From contig BTVX01000002.1 in assembly GCA_045862995.1 (NCBI GenBank), positions 201,740 through 265,739 on the forward strand: a stretch of 64,000 bases of DNA. The letters are read 5' to 3'. The DNA is from UBA2387 sp019454665. GTDB lineage: Bacteria; Armatimonadota; Fimbriimonadia; Fimbriimonadales; Fimbriimonadaceae. Below, in pieces: positions 25,613 through 34,023 of the stretch (the first letter of the stretch is position 1; each line of letters begins with the position of its first letter). The translations under genes and the position numbers were made by a program. Below the pieces are notes generated by a model, which saw only the letters and a program-made list of their open reading frames with translations, searched no databases and was not told the DNA's origin.

Positions 25613-28600
25613 AGACCAACCCTCTCGTCGCCCGAATGATCGGCCTCAGCATCGGCGTGCTGGGTTGTTTGGCGCTGCTGGCCCAAGGCGTCACCGAAGA
25701 GGTTCCCCGGGGCGGGTTGACGGGCACGTTGACCATGTCGGAGAATGGTCGTCCGCTGCCCAAGGCGGCCGTGTACCTGACCGAAGTCAACGGCGACCGA
25801 TATCGCTACGTCCACACGGACGATCAGGGTCGGTTCGTCTTCCGCAACGTGGTCGCCGGGGCGTATGCCTTGAGTTTCTCGGCCAAAGCCCACACGGCCG
25901 AGGAGCAAACCATCACGATCGAGGAAGGCGCGGCCACGGTTCACGACGTCGCCCTCGCGCCGGCGCCCCCCTACCTTGACTTCCACTACTCGACGCACAC
26001 GTACACACCCGGCGAAAAGCCCGAGTACCAGTTGACGGGGTTCACTCAGGCGGCCAATCTCGAGGTGGCGGTCTATCGGCTCGACTTCAACGAGATCGCC
26101 AAGGGCGGGTCGTTGTACAGCGTGCTCAGCGACCTCCGGTGGGATCGGAACAAGAGCGGCATGCTCAAACCCGAGAACCAGGTCGCCAAGTTCGAGCGAA
26201 CGCCCCAGATGGTGGATGCCGAAGGCGTATTCATCGAAAAGGTGGCTTTGGACCCCATGCCGGAGGGCGTGTATTGGATCGAGGCGACCTCGGGAACGAC
26301 CCGAGCGGGCTCCTACGCGATGGTGACCACGACGGCAGCGGTGGCCAAGGCGTCGTCGTCGGGCACGCTTTGCTACGTCACCGACATCGTCAGCGGCCGG
26401 CCCATCGCCGGTGCCAAGGTCACGTTGATGGCCAACGAGCAAGCCAAAGCCGAAGGCGTCACCAACGCGAGCGGCTTGGTCGAACTGCCCGTGGCCGGCG
26501 ACAGCGAACAGGTGCTGTTGGTCCAACGTGGTGCGGATTCGTTCGCGATGGTCTCGTTCTGGAACAGCGGCGAGCGGAGCGACGGCGTCACGATATCCAC
26601 CTACACCGATCGGCCCATCTACCGCCCCGGACACACCATCGAGTTCAAGGGCTTGGCGCGGCGCTGGGCCAACGACGCCTATCAGGCGATGCCCAACACG
26701 CCCGTGATCGTTCAAGTTCGCGACCCGCGCGACAACCTGGTCGAATCGCTGAACCTGACCACGACGGGCGCAGGATCGTTCACGGGCTCGTTCAGCCTCT
26801 CCACCGAGGCGGAGCCGGGCACCTACTACGTGGTCACCCATATCGGGCAAAACACCCACTACGGCTACGTCACCGTGGCCAACTACAGCAAGCCCGAGAT
26901 GCAGTTGACCGTCAAACCCGGCAAGCCCGTCTACCTGCGCGGCGACCAGGTCGAGATGACCGTGCAAGCCGAGTACTTCTTCGGCGGGCCGGTGGTCGGC
27001 GCAGCCGTGACCGGCTACATCCTGCGCAACGACGCCTATGGCGGCGGCTGGTGGGATACCGAAAACGATTCGGGAGAATACGTTCAGGACTATGAAGGCA
27101 CGACCGACGCCAACGGCAAGTTCGTGCTTCGGTTCGGTTCGCGCACGCCCAACAACCCGAACGAACTCGACTCGCAGTTCACGGTTTACGCCACCGTCTC
27201 CGAACCCGACGGCCGGTCGGTCAGCGGAGAGGGCAAGGCGCTCGTCGCCCGAGGCGAGTACTCGCTGGAAGTCGAGCCGCTGCAATACACGGTGGTCAGG
27301 GGCCAGCAGGCAAGCGTCCGGGTCACCATGGCCAACCATGCCGACGGCAAGCCAGTGGCCAACCGCGAAGTGCGTATCGTCACGGCTACCGAGCGCTGGG
27401 CCAATGGACGCGAAGTCCGCGATCCTGGCACGTCGCTTTCGGCCAAGACCAACGCCGAGGGAGTCGCCACGGTGCGGGTTCTCACCAACTCGGATGGCGC
27501 GTTGGTCGTTCGGGCGAGCGCTCAAGACGATCGAGGCAACACCATCGAGGCCACCACCCAGGTCTGGGTGGGCGACGTGAGCTGGGGTCCCGAGTCGGAC
27601 CAGGGCCTGACCGTGACGCTCGACCGAGCCGAGTACGGCGTCGGCGACGAGGCTTTGGTCCTCATCCGCACACCGAACCCCGGCGGAGTCGCTCTGGTGA
27701 CCGTCGAGGCCGATCGCATCTACACGACCCGGCTGGTGCCCCTGACCTCTCAGTCCACCCGCATCGAACTCGACGTGGACCGGCGCATGGCGCCCAACGC
27801 GTTCGTCTCCGCCGTCTACGTCCGCAACAAGCGCTTCGATCAGGCCGATGCGAGCTTGGCCGTCAACGTGCCCGACCGAAAGCTCCAAGTGACCGTCGAA
27901 AGCGATTCGGCTTCGTACCTCCCCGGCGGCGAAGCCAAGTTCAAAGTCACGACGCGCGACGCCAACGGCAACCCGGTGCCCGCCGAGTTCTCGTTCGGCT
28001 TGGTGGACGAAGCCATCTATGCGCTGAAGGAAGACCGCTTCGACCCCTACGAGGAGTTCTATCCCCAACGCTACAACGGCGTGCAGACGAGCCACTCGTT
28101 CCCCGAGGTGTATCTGGACGGCGACGAGAAGGGACCCGTGAGCGTGGACATCCGCCGCGTGTTCAAGGATACGGCCACGTGGCAGCCCGTGCTTGAAACC
28201 GATGACACCGGCACCGCCAACGTCGCCGTTCGGCTACCCGACAACCTGACGGGTTGGCGGGCGACCGTCGTGGCCATCACCGACGACGCCAAGGTCGGCA
28301 AATCCACCCACAAGATCGTGGCCAAGAAGCCGGTCATGGTGCGCCTGCAGCCGCCGACGTTCCTGGTGGATGGCGACGAGCAGGTCATCGGCGCCGTGGT
28401 CATGAACGAAACCAGTCAAGACGCCGAGTTCGACGTCGAGCTGAAGGCGGTCGGGGTGACCATCCTCTCCGATGCCAAGCAACGCGCGTCCATCCGCAAG
28501 GGCGGCTCGCACAGCGTCTCGTGGCGGGTCAAGGCCGCTCAGGCCACGTCCGCCGTGTTGACCGTGACCGCTGTCTCGAATGGTTCGGGCAGACCTTCGG

Positions 28601-30246
28601 ACGGCATGGAGTCCCGAGTGCCGGTGATGACGTTCGGGGATTGGACGCGCGAGGCGCGAGCCGGTTCGACAGACGCGTCGGCACGACTCGAGTTGAACTT
28701 GCAGAGCGGTGCTTACACGGAGGCGTCCACGCTGAAGATCACGTTGGCCTCCACGCTGGCCTCCGATATGTTCACCACGCTGGATGCGTTGGTGGAGTAC
28801 CCCTACGGGTGCGTTGAGCAGACGATGAGCCGGTTCATGCCGCTGGTCGTGGCGTCCCGTGCCGTGGACTCGCTGGGCTTGCCGCCGCTCGCCCGCCGCG
28901 CCGAAATCCCGAAGATGGTGCGCGCCAGCTACGATCGGCTCCGCAACTTGCGCTCGGGCCAAGCCTGGGGCTGGTGGCAGAACGGCGACCTCGACCCGTA
29001 CATGACGGCCTACGTCTTGGAGGGCTTCTACCGCGCCAGCCTCGCCGGTTATCCGCCGCCCGCCGATCTGGTCGGCCCTGCGCTCGACGAATCGGTCAAG
29101 TGGCTCGCGTCTCCCCCGCCCCAACGCAAAGGCGACGATGAGGATGTCGCACGCCAGCGACGCTCCGATATGGCCGACCGCGCGTATCTGGCCTATGTCC
29201 TGGCCCTCCATGGTCGAGACTCGTCCCGGGAAGTCGCCTCGCAACGCATGGACCCGCAAAACCCTGACGCCGTCGCGTTGCTCGGTTTGGCAGCGGTCGC
29301 ACTCGGCGACCAAGCCAAGGCCGCCGAGGCGATCGGCGTGCTGTCGCGAGCGGCCAAGACCACCGATCAGCAAGCCCACTGGGATCCGGCAAGCTACTTT
29401 GGCGTCGAGACCACGTCCCGTGCGCTGAGCCTGCTCTCGCACGCCGACCCGTCCAACCCGTTGATTACCAAGGTCGTCCGATACCTGACGTCCATGCGAC
29501 GGGCCGATGGCTGGTCGAGCACGCGGGATACGGCCCTGACCCTCGTCGCGATCATCAGCCACCTGCAGCGCACCCAGGAACTCACGGCAACACCCATCGC
29601 CACGCTCCTGATCAACGGTGAGACCATCTACGGGGCGCCGCTCGATCGAGCACGAGGGGCGACGACGCTCAACGTGCCCGTGGCCAAGTTGAGGAGCGGG
29701 GCGAACGCCATCGAAGTGCGGGCCGAAGGCGGCGCGGTCTACTACAGCGTCCAGTTGGACCAGGTGGTGCCCCGCCAAGAGATCGCGGCTAAACCGAGCG
29801 CCATCGTCAAGGTCACCCGCTCGTACCACACGCTGGAACCCAGGCGGCTGGAAGACGGAACCCTTCGGTTGGGCGAATCGAGGAATCCCGTTGAGAAGGT
29901 GACCGAAGGCACGACCATCCGCGTCAAGCTGACGCTCGAGGCCAATCAGGTCATTCCATACGCCATGATCGAGGACCCGTTCCCGAGCAACCTGCGTCCG
30001 CAGGTCCGATACGACTTGGAGCCGTGGGAAGACTGGCGGTTCTGGTTCTCGGGCGCGAGCCAACGCGATGACCGAATGGTGTTCTTCAGCCGCTGGCTGA
30101 ACAAGGGCACCAACGTGATCGAGTACGAGATGATCGCCGAGTCCACGGGCGTCTCTCGGGCGGCCCCCGTGAAGGTCTCGAACATGTACGATCCGAGCGT
30201 CTTCGCGACTTCGGCGAGCAACAAGTTCGAGGTGACCAAGCGGTGA
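25609..30246 (+). CDS. Bacterial alpha-2-macroglobulin with intact thioester
   Basis: A 1545-residue exported protein that should trap attacking proteases covalently. After a signal peptide, a carboxypeptidase-regulatory-like beta domain spans about 35-120 (GGLTGTLTMSENGRPLPKA). MG domains follow, including the A2M_N signature TDRPIYRPGHTIEFKG near 330. A bait-region-type section lies at about 560-800 and the A2M domain near 850-930 (LPDNLTGWRATVVA). The thioester motif is YGCVEQ with Cys1068 and Gln1071, followed by the helical thioester domain (GWGWWQNGDLDPYMTAYVLEG). The C-terminal 150 residues form a receptor-binding-like beta domain. No lipobox is convincing, so it is probably periplasmic or secreted. 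The usual partner PBP1C is absent. Confidence 0.93.
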   Translation: MKTNPLVARMIGLSIGVLGCLALLAQGVTEEVPRGGLTGTLTMSENGRPLPKAAVYLTEVNGDRYRYVHTDDQGRFVFRNVVAGAYALSFSAKAHTAEEQTITIEEGAATVHDVALAPAPPYLDFHYSTHTYTPGEKPEYQLTGFTQAANLEVAVYRLDFNEIAKGGSLYSVLSDLRWDRNKSGMLKPENQVAKFERTPQMVDAEGVFIEKVALDPMPEGVYWIEATSGTTRAGSYAMVTTTAAVAKASSSGTLCYVTDIVSGRPIAGAKVTLMANEQAKAEGVTNASGLVELPVAGDSEQVLLVQRGADSFAMVSFWNSGERSDGVTISTYTDRPIYRPGHTIEFKGLARRWANDAYQAMPNTPVIVQVRDPRDNLVESLNLTTTGAGSFTGSFSLSTEAEPGTYYVVTHIGQNTHYGYVTVANYSKPEMQLTVKPGKPVYLRGDQVEMTVQAEYFFGGPVVGAAVTGYILRNDAYGGGWWDTENDSGEYVQDYEGTTDANGKFVLRFGSRTPNNPNELDSQFTVYATVSEPDGRSVSGEGKALVARGEYSLEVEPLQYTVVRGQQASVRVTMANHADGKPVANREVRIVTATERWANGREVRDPGTSLSAKTNAEGVATVRVLTNSDGALVVRASAQDDRGNTIEATTQVWVGDVSWGPESDQGLTVTLDRAEYGVGDEALVLIRTPNPGGVALVTVEADRIYTTRLVPLTSQSTRIELDVDRRMAPNAFVSAVYVRNKRFDQADASLAVNVPDRKLQVTVESDSASYLPGGEAKFKVTTRDANGNPVPAEFSFGLVDEAIYALKEDRFDPYEEFYPQRYNGVQTSHSFPEVYLDGDEKGPVSVDIRRVFKDTATWQPVLETDDTGTANVAVRLPDNLTGWRATVVAITDDAKVGKSTHKIVAKKPVMVRLQPPTFLVDGDEQVIGAVVMNETSQDAEFDVELKAVGVTILSDAKQRASIRKGGSHSVSWRVKAAQATSAVLTVTAVSNGSGRPSDGMESRVPVMTFGDWTREARAGSTDASARLELNLQSGAYTEASTLKITLASTLASDMFTTLDALVEYPYGCVEQTMSRFMPLVVASRAVDSLGLPPLARRAEIPKMVRASYDRLRNLRSGQAWGWWQNGDLDPYMTAYVLEGFYRASLAGYPPPADLVGPALDESVKWLASPPPQRKGDDEDVARQRRSDMADRAYLAYVLALHGRDSSREVASQRMDPQNPDAVALLGLAAVALGDQAKAAEAIGVLSRAAKTTDQQAHWDPASYFGVETTSRALSLLSHADPSNPLITKVVRYLTSMRRADGWSSTRDTALTLVAIISHLQRTQELTATPIATLLINGETIYGAPLDRARGATTLNVPVAKLRSGANAIEVRAEGGAVYYSVQLDQVVPRQEIAAKPSAIVKVTRSYHTLEPRRLEDGTLRLGESRNPVEKVTEGTTIRVKLTLEANQVIPYAMIEDPFPSNLRPQVRYDLEPWEDWRFWFSGASQRDDRMVFFSRWLNKGTNVIEYEMIAESTGVSRAAPVKVSNMYDPSVFATSASNKFEVTKR

Positions 30247-30983
30247 TCTCTCGCTGGGTGGCGGTGGCCGCGTTCGGCACGCTGGTCGGCTTGGGCTATG
30301 CCGTTCTGGCTCGGCCCGCCAAGCCCGAGGTCGTGCTCGGGGCTTACGTCACGTCGCTCCACGGGCGGGACGGGGGGCAGCGCCGCAACGCCGAGACGTG
30401 CCTCAAGAAGTTGAACGGCACGGTGATCGAGGCGGGCGAGACGTTCTCCTTCAACCAGATCGTCGGCACTTGGTCGCGAGATGCCGGATATGCGAAGGCG
30501 CCGGTCAGCTACGGCGGCCAGCTCATCCCGTTCTGGGGCGGCGGCGTTTGCCAAACGTCTTCGACGGTCTACAACGCGGCTCTGCTGGCGGGGTTGCCCA
30601 TCGTGCAGCGGCACAAGCACCACTTCGCGCCGGGATACGTGGCGGCGGGCCGCGATGCCGCCGTGGCGTACCCCAACATTGACCTGCAGTTCCTGAACGA
30701 CACGGGCGCACCCATCGAAGTTCGCGGGCGCGTTCACGGCGACACGTTGCTTGTGCAACTAATCGGACCTCGGCCCCTTGATCGCCCGGTGAGAATCGCC
30801 CAGCGCACGATGCAGGAGCGGCAGCCGATGACCTTGCGGACGGGCTCGGGTCCCACGGTGAAGCAGCGGAACCCTGGCAAGGTCGGCTCGCAGGTGGCCA
30901 CCTACCGCCTGTGGCCCGACCGCGAGGAGCTCCTGAGCGTGGACTCCTACCCCGTGATGCACCGGATTCTCGAAGCGCGCTAG
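30243..30983 (+). CDS. VanW family protein
   Basis: A 246-residue protein with one N-terminal membrane helix (WVAVAAFGTLVGLGYAVLA) and an outward VanW domain at about 45-170. Family features are RRNAETCLKKLNGTVIEAGETFSFN, then GGGVCQTSSTVYNAALLAGLPIVQR and the HH pair in RHKHHFAPGYVAAGRDAAV. VanW occurs in some vancomycin-resistance clusters but its activity is unknown; most VanW proteins have no link to resistance. The GTG start overlaps the alpha-2-macroglobulin stop (GTGA). This suggests a shared envelope role with that gene and the membrane protein. Confidence 0.88.
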   Translation: MISRWVAVAAFGTLVGLGYAVLARPAKPEVVLGAYVTSLHGRDGGQRRNAETCLKKLNGTVIEAGETFSFNQIVGTWSRDAGYAKAPVSYGGQLIPFWGGGVCQTSSTVYNAALLAGLPIVQRHKHHFAPGYVAAGRDAAVAYPNIDLQFLNDTGAPIEVRGRVHGDTLLVQLIGPRPLDRPVRIAQRTMQERQPMTLRTGSGPTVKQRNPGKVGSQVATYRLWPDREELLSVDSYPVMHRILEAR

Positions 30984-31018
30984 GTGCGTTGTGTTCGGAT
31001 TGCAGTGTTCAGTTTGCT

Positions 31019-31060
31019 CGAAACTCCCTCCCCAAGCTTGGGGAGGGTCGGGGAGGGGTT
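31019..31060 (+). repeat. Repeat module A, copy 1, with perfect palindrome
   Basis: Contains a perfect 22-base palindrome at 31026-31047 (CCCTCCCCAAG followed by its complement CTTGGGGAGGG), preceded by CGAAACT and followed by TCGGGGAGGGG. Related copies lie at 31347-31383 and, inverted, 42758-42800. It could fold on either strand and may serve as a bidirectional terminator between convergent genes. Confidence 0.75.
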
Positions 31061-31085
31061 GGCTTCACCCGAGACAGTGGGGTGC

Positions 31086-31148
31086 CACGGCCTGACCGGG
31101 CTTGCAAGCTCTTTGCTTGCCGCAAACCCCTCTGCCCGGCAGGCCGTG
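31086..31148 (-). repeat. Covarying hairpin module C, copy 2 (inverted)
   Basis: Arms are CACGGCCTG A CCGGGC and GCCCGG CAGGCCGTG. Relative to copies 1 and 4, one T-A pair in the outer stem is C-G here, with both arms changed, so pairing is kept. Confidence 0.8.
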
Positions 31149-31166
31149 CCCGGCTCGAACAAGAAA

Positions 31167-31227
31167 CACGGTCTGGCGGGGACCGGACGCAGCCACCAAC
31201 CGCACACCTCGACCCGCACAGACCGTG
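31167..31227 (+). repeat. Covarying hairpin module C, copy 3
   Basis: Outer arms CACGGTCTG and CAGACCGTG are as in copy 1. The inner stem is GCGGG paired with CCCGC instead of CCGGGC with GCCCGG, so the inner stem has also changed in both arms. The conserved GTGGCACCCC tail follows. Confidence 0.75.
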
Positions 31228-31278
31228 GCACCCCATGACCTCTCGTCTGCCGACACGCCTCGACGCACTCCAGTCGGT

Positions 31279-31315
31279 CAACCCACCCCTCGATCCCCTC
31301 CCGATCTTCGGGAGG
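31279..31315 (-). repeat. Repeat module B, copy 2 (inverted)
   Basis: Reads on the minus strand as TCCTCCCGAAGATCGGGAGG and onwards, matching modules at 23477 and 42831 in the hairpin and the downstream GGGTTG. Confidence 0.75.
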
Positions 31316-31346
31316 AGACGATTTCTTGTCCGCCAATCGTGTTCCT

Positions 31347-31383
31347 CGAAACTCCCTCCCCAAGCCTGGGGAGGGCCGGGGAG
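31347..31383 (+). repeat. Repeat module A, copy 2
   Basis: CGAAACTCCCTCCCCAAG is followed by CCTGGGGAGGGCCGGGGAG. It differs from copy 1 by one base in the palindrome. Confidence 0.75.
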
Positions 31384-31526
31384 CGTCGTCTCTACAGCGC
31401 GACGAACCTCACAGGGCGGCAGACCGTGCGCGGTTCGCCTGGAGGTGCCCCCATCATCGAGTTCCAACCCGGCGGAGGGACAACTCGCGCACTCGCACAA
31501 TCCCGGCCAGCGGCCAGGGATCCGGG

Positions 31527-32114
31527 TCACGGGATCGTCCCAAGCGCCGTGAACCCGTCGTCGAAGGCGAGCGTTCCGTCTACATGCAGGTCGGCGCGAG
31601 AGCGTGCGCCGTCCCGCGCAAAGAACTCGGCCTCGTAGGGCATCCACTTGCGCCAAAGCGCCTCGTCCGTTTCGCTGTCGCGCTCGATGCCGCGCCGGAT
31701 GCGGAGGTCTTCCGGGGCTTCCACCCAGATCGCATATGCCAACCGATCCACGAGAGCCATCCGCGAGGAGCCGATGCCTTCGAGGATCATCGTCTCGCAC
31801 CAAGGGACCCGCTTCCAGTCGCCTAGACCCTCGCCATAGGTGTCGCCCACCCAGTCGCGCACCTGAAATTCCAAGTCCTCGCCTCGGAACAGCGGGCCGA
31901 GGACCTGCGCTTCGAAGCGGGGCCACCACGATTCGAGGTTCAGCCACGAGACGAAGTCGTCTATCTGGAGCACGGGCACATTCATGGCCTGGCCGAGCAA
32001 TGCGGCGAAGGTCGTCTTGCCCGAACCCGCGCCCCCGTCCACGGCGATCAACCGGACCGGTCGCGCCGGAAGCGACTCCAGGACCCTTCCAAGTTCGACA
32101 AACGTCTGGCGCAT
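31527..32114 (-). CDS. Small P-loop kinase, uridine-kinase-like
   Basis: A 195-residue cytoplasmic protein. Walker A is DGGAGSGKTTF (residues 26-36), followed by VPVLQIDDFVSWL, a strand and aspartate pattern as in uridine kinase and related nucleoside kinases. The second strand MILEGIGSSRMAL and the arginine-rich RIRRGIERD lid fit the same superfamily. The substrate cannot be named. It starts 10 bases after the ABC exporter stop, so both are in one operon. It ends at repeat array R2. Confidence 0.8.
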   Translation of the reverse strand: MRQTFVELGRVLESLPARPVRLIAVDGGAGSGKTTFAALLGQAMNVPVLQIDDFVSWLNLESWWPRFEAQVLGPLFRGEDLEFQVRDWVGDTYGEGLGDWKRVPWCETMILEGIGSSRMALVDRLAYAIWVEAPEDLRIRRGIERDSETDEALWRKWMPYEAEFFARDGARSRADLHVDGTLAFDDGFTALGTIP

Positions 32115-32124
32115 CGAAGCCCTA

Positions 32125-33927
32125 CTACTGGCCCAGCGCCCCTTCCGACTCGACGCGGAACTGCTCGTTGTAGAGTCGTGCGTAGAGCCCGTCCTTGGCG
32201 AGCAGTTCGGCGTGGCGCCCGCGTTCGATCACGCGGCCGTCGTCAATGGCCAAGATCAGGTCGGCGCTGAGAATCGTCGAAAGCCGGTGGGCGATGGCGA
32301 ACGTCGTGCGGCCCTGCATCAGCGTGTTCAGGGACTGCTGGATGAGCCGTTCGGACGTGGTGTCCAGCGCCGAGGTGGCCTCGTCGAGAATGAGGATGGG
32401 CGGGTTCTTGAGGATGGCGCGGGCGATGGCGATGCGTTGTTTCTCGCCGCCCGAGAGCTTGTAGCCACGCTCGCCGACGACGGTCTCGAAGCCCTCGTCC
32501 AGAGATGCGATGTGGTCGTAGATGGCGGCGGCCTTGCACGCGGCGACCAGTTCTTCGTCCGTGGCGTCGGGCTTGGCGATGAGCAGGTTCTCGCGGATCG
32601 TGGTGTGGATCAGGTAGGTCTCCTGAGTCACCATGCCGACCACGCGTTGGAGGTCTTCCAAGCGCAAGTCGCGCACGTCCACGCCATCCAGCAGCACGCG
32701 CCCAGCATCCGGATCGTAGAGCCGTGGGATCAGGTAGGTCAGGGTGGTCTTGCCCGCTCCCGAGGGGCCGACGAGCGCGACGAGCTGACCGGGCTGGGCC
32801 TCGAACGAGATGCCGCTGAGCGTCCATTCGTCGTTTTCGGGCTCGTACTTGAACCCCACGTCTTCGAACGTCACGCGACCTTGGACCGACGAGCGGGGCA
32901 GCGCCTTGGCATCCGGGCGATCGGTGACGTCGCGAGGCGTGTCGAGGTACTCGAAGATGCGGCGGAAGAGCGCCAGCGAACCCAGCAGTTCCACCTGCAG
33001 ACTCATCAGGCCGGTGAGCGGGAAGAACATGCGCATCTGCATGGCCGAGAACGCCACGAGCAAGCCGACCGTGATGTTCTGGTCGCCCCGGAACGCCAAC
33101 CAGCCCGCCAGCCAGTAGATCAGGGCGGGCACGATCTGCGTGATCACCCGGATCATGCCGAAGAACGCGTACTGGAGCACCGAGGACTTGATGAGCCAAC
33201 CGGCCAACTTCTGGTTCTCGACGTCGAACTTCTTGGCCAGCACGTCGGCCCGCCCGATGGTTTTGCCAAGCAACGCTCCCGAAACCGACAGGTTCTCCTG
33301 CATCATCGAGTTGAGTTCGGAGGTCTGCTCCTGGGTGCCTTGGCGGATGTGTTGGGCGAAGTCGCCCAGCCACTTGCCGAACCACGCGAAGAAGGGGATG
33401 AGGCCAACGGCGAGCAGCGTGAGACGCCAGTCCATCCACACCATCGCCACGAACGCCGAGACGACGATGGCCACGTTGCTCAAGGCGTCCACGAACGTGT
33501 TGCTGAGGACGTTCTGCACCCCGCCCACGTCGGAGATGAGGCGCGTCTGGATGTCGCCGGTGCGCGTCCGCGTGAAGAACCGCAGGGACATGGACTGCAG
33601 GTGCGTGAACAGGTCGTTGCGCATGTCGCGCATGATCTTCTGGCCGATGACCACGCTCTGATACCCGTACAGCAGGGTCACTGCGGCGGCGAGGAGCGTG
33701 ACGACGATGGTCAGGATGGAGTAGAGGGTGACGACGCCGAGGTCGTTCTTCTGGATGCCCTGGTCAATGAGGATCTGCAGGAAGAAGGGCGGCGCGAGGC
33801 CGAGCCCGACGCCGACGGCGACGCTGACCAGCATGGCGATCAGCTCGGCTTTGTGCGGGGCGTAGAGGCCGAACACCCTGCGGACGAGCGGGCCCGAGGG
33901 TGGCAACGGCGGCGTGGGGGAACTCAC
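32125..33927 (-). CDS. ABC exporter, fused membrane and ATPase domains
   Basis: A 600-residue half-transporter of the MsbA/multidrug type. The membrane domain with six helices covers about 20-320, and the ATPase about 350-590. Walker A is LVGPSGAGKTTLTYL, the signature KLSGGEKQRIAIARAIL, Walker B ILILDEATSALD and the switch histidine in FAIAHRLSTI. The cargo is unknown; lipids, peptides or drugs are possible. It begins with GTG; TAACCA 6-7 bases upstream is a near match to the -10 boxes seen elsewhere. The kinase gene follows in the same operon. Confidence 0.92.
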   Translation of the reverse strand: MSSPTPPLPPSGPLVRRVFGLYAPHKAELIAMLVSVAVGVGLGLAPPFFLQILIDQGIQKNDLGVVTLYSILTIVVTLLAAAVTLLYGYQSVVIGQKIMRDMRNDLFTHLQSMSLRFFTRTRTGDIQTRLISDVGGVQNVLSNTFVDALSNVAIVVSAFVAMVWMDWRLTLLAVGLIPFFAWFGKWLGDFAQHIRQGTQEQTSELNSMMQENLSVSGALLGKTIGRADVLAKKFDVENQKLAGWLIKSSVLQYAFFGMIRVITQIVPALIYWLAGWLAFRGDQNITVGLLVAFSAMQMRMFFPLTGLMSLQVELLGSLALFRRIFEYLDTPRDVTDRPDAKALPRSSVQGRVTFEDVGFKYEPENDEWTLSGISFEAQPGQLVALVGPSGAGKTTLTYLIPRLYDPDAGRVLLDGVDVRDLRLEDLQRVVGMVTQETYLIHTTIRENLLIAKPDATDEELVAACKAAAIYDHIASLDEGFETVVGERGYKLSGGEKQRIAIARAILKNPPILILDEATSALDTTSERLIQQSLNTLMQGRTTFAIAHRLSTILSADLILAIDDGRVIERGRHAELLAKDGLYARLYNEQFRVESEGALGQ

Positions 33928-34009
33928 CTGCGATGGTTACCCGATTCGGGGCATGGGGCGTGGGCCACCCGTGTCCAGAAAGTCACCCCGGCGTCAGGTG
34001 GCCACGGGT

Positions 34010-34015
34010 CAGAAT
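34010..34015 (+). promoter_or_regulatory. -10-like box CAGAAT
   Basis: CAGAAT ends 8 bases before the ATG at 34024. It differs from the TANNNT form in the first base. Confidence 0.3.
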
Positions 34016-34023
34016 GAACCCAG

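Larger units (their letters stand above)
30984..31526. repeat. Composite intergenic repeat array R2
   Basis: A 543-base gene-free stretch between convergent genes. It holds module A twice (31019-31060 and 31347-31383), module C twice in opposite orientations (31086-31148 inverted, 31167-31227 direct) and module B inverted (31279-31315). A lone right arm of module C is near 31420. The remaining 100 bases before the kinase gene show nothing recognisable. Confidence 0.8.

Noticed and set aside
25414..28095. Long minus-strand open frame opposite the alpha-2-macroglobulin gene
   Set aside because: No recognisable motif or plausible start; the plus strand carries clear alpha-2-macroglobulin domains.
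30243..30983. Vancomycin resistance gene
   Set aside because: VanW alone does not give resistance; no vanH, vanA/B or vanX-type genes are near, and VanW proteins are widespread in unrelated contexts.
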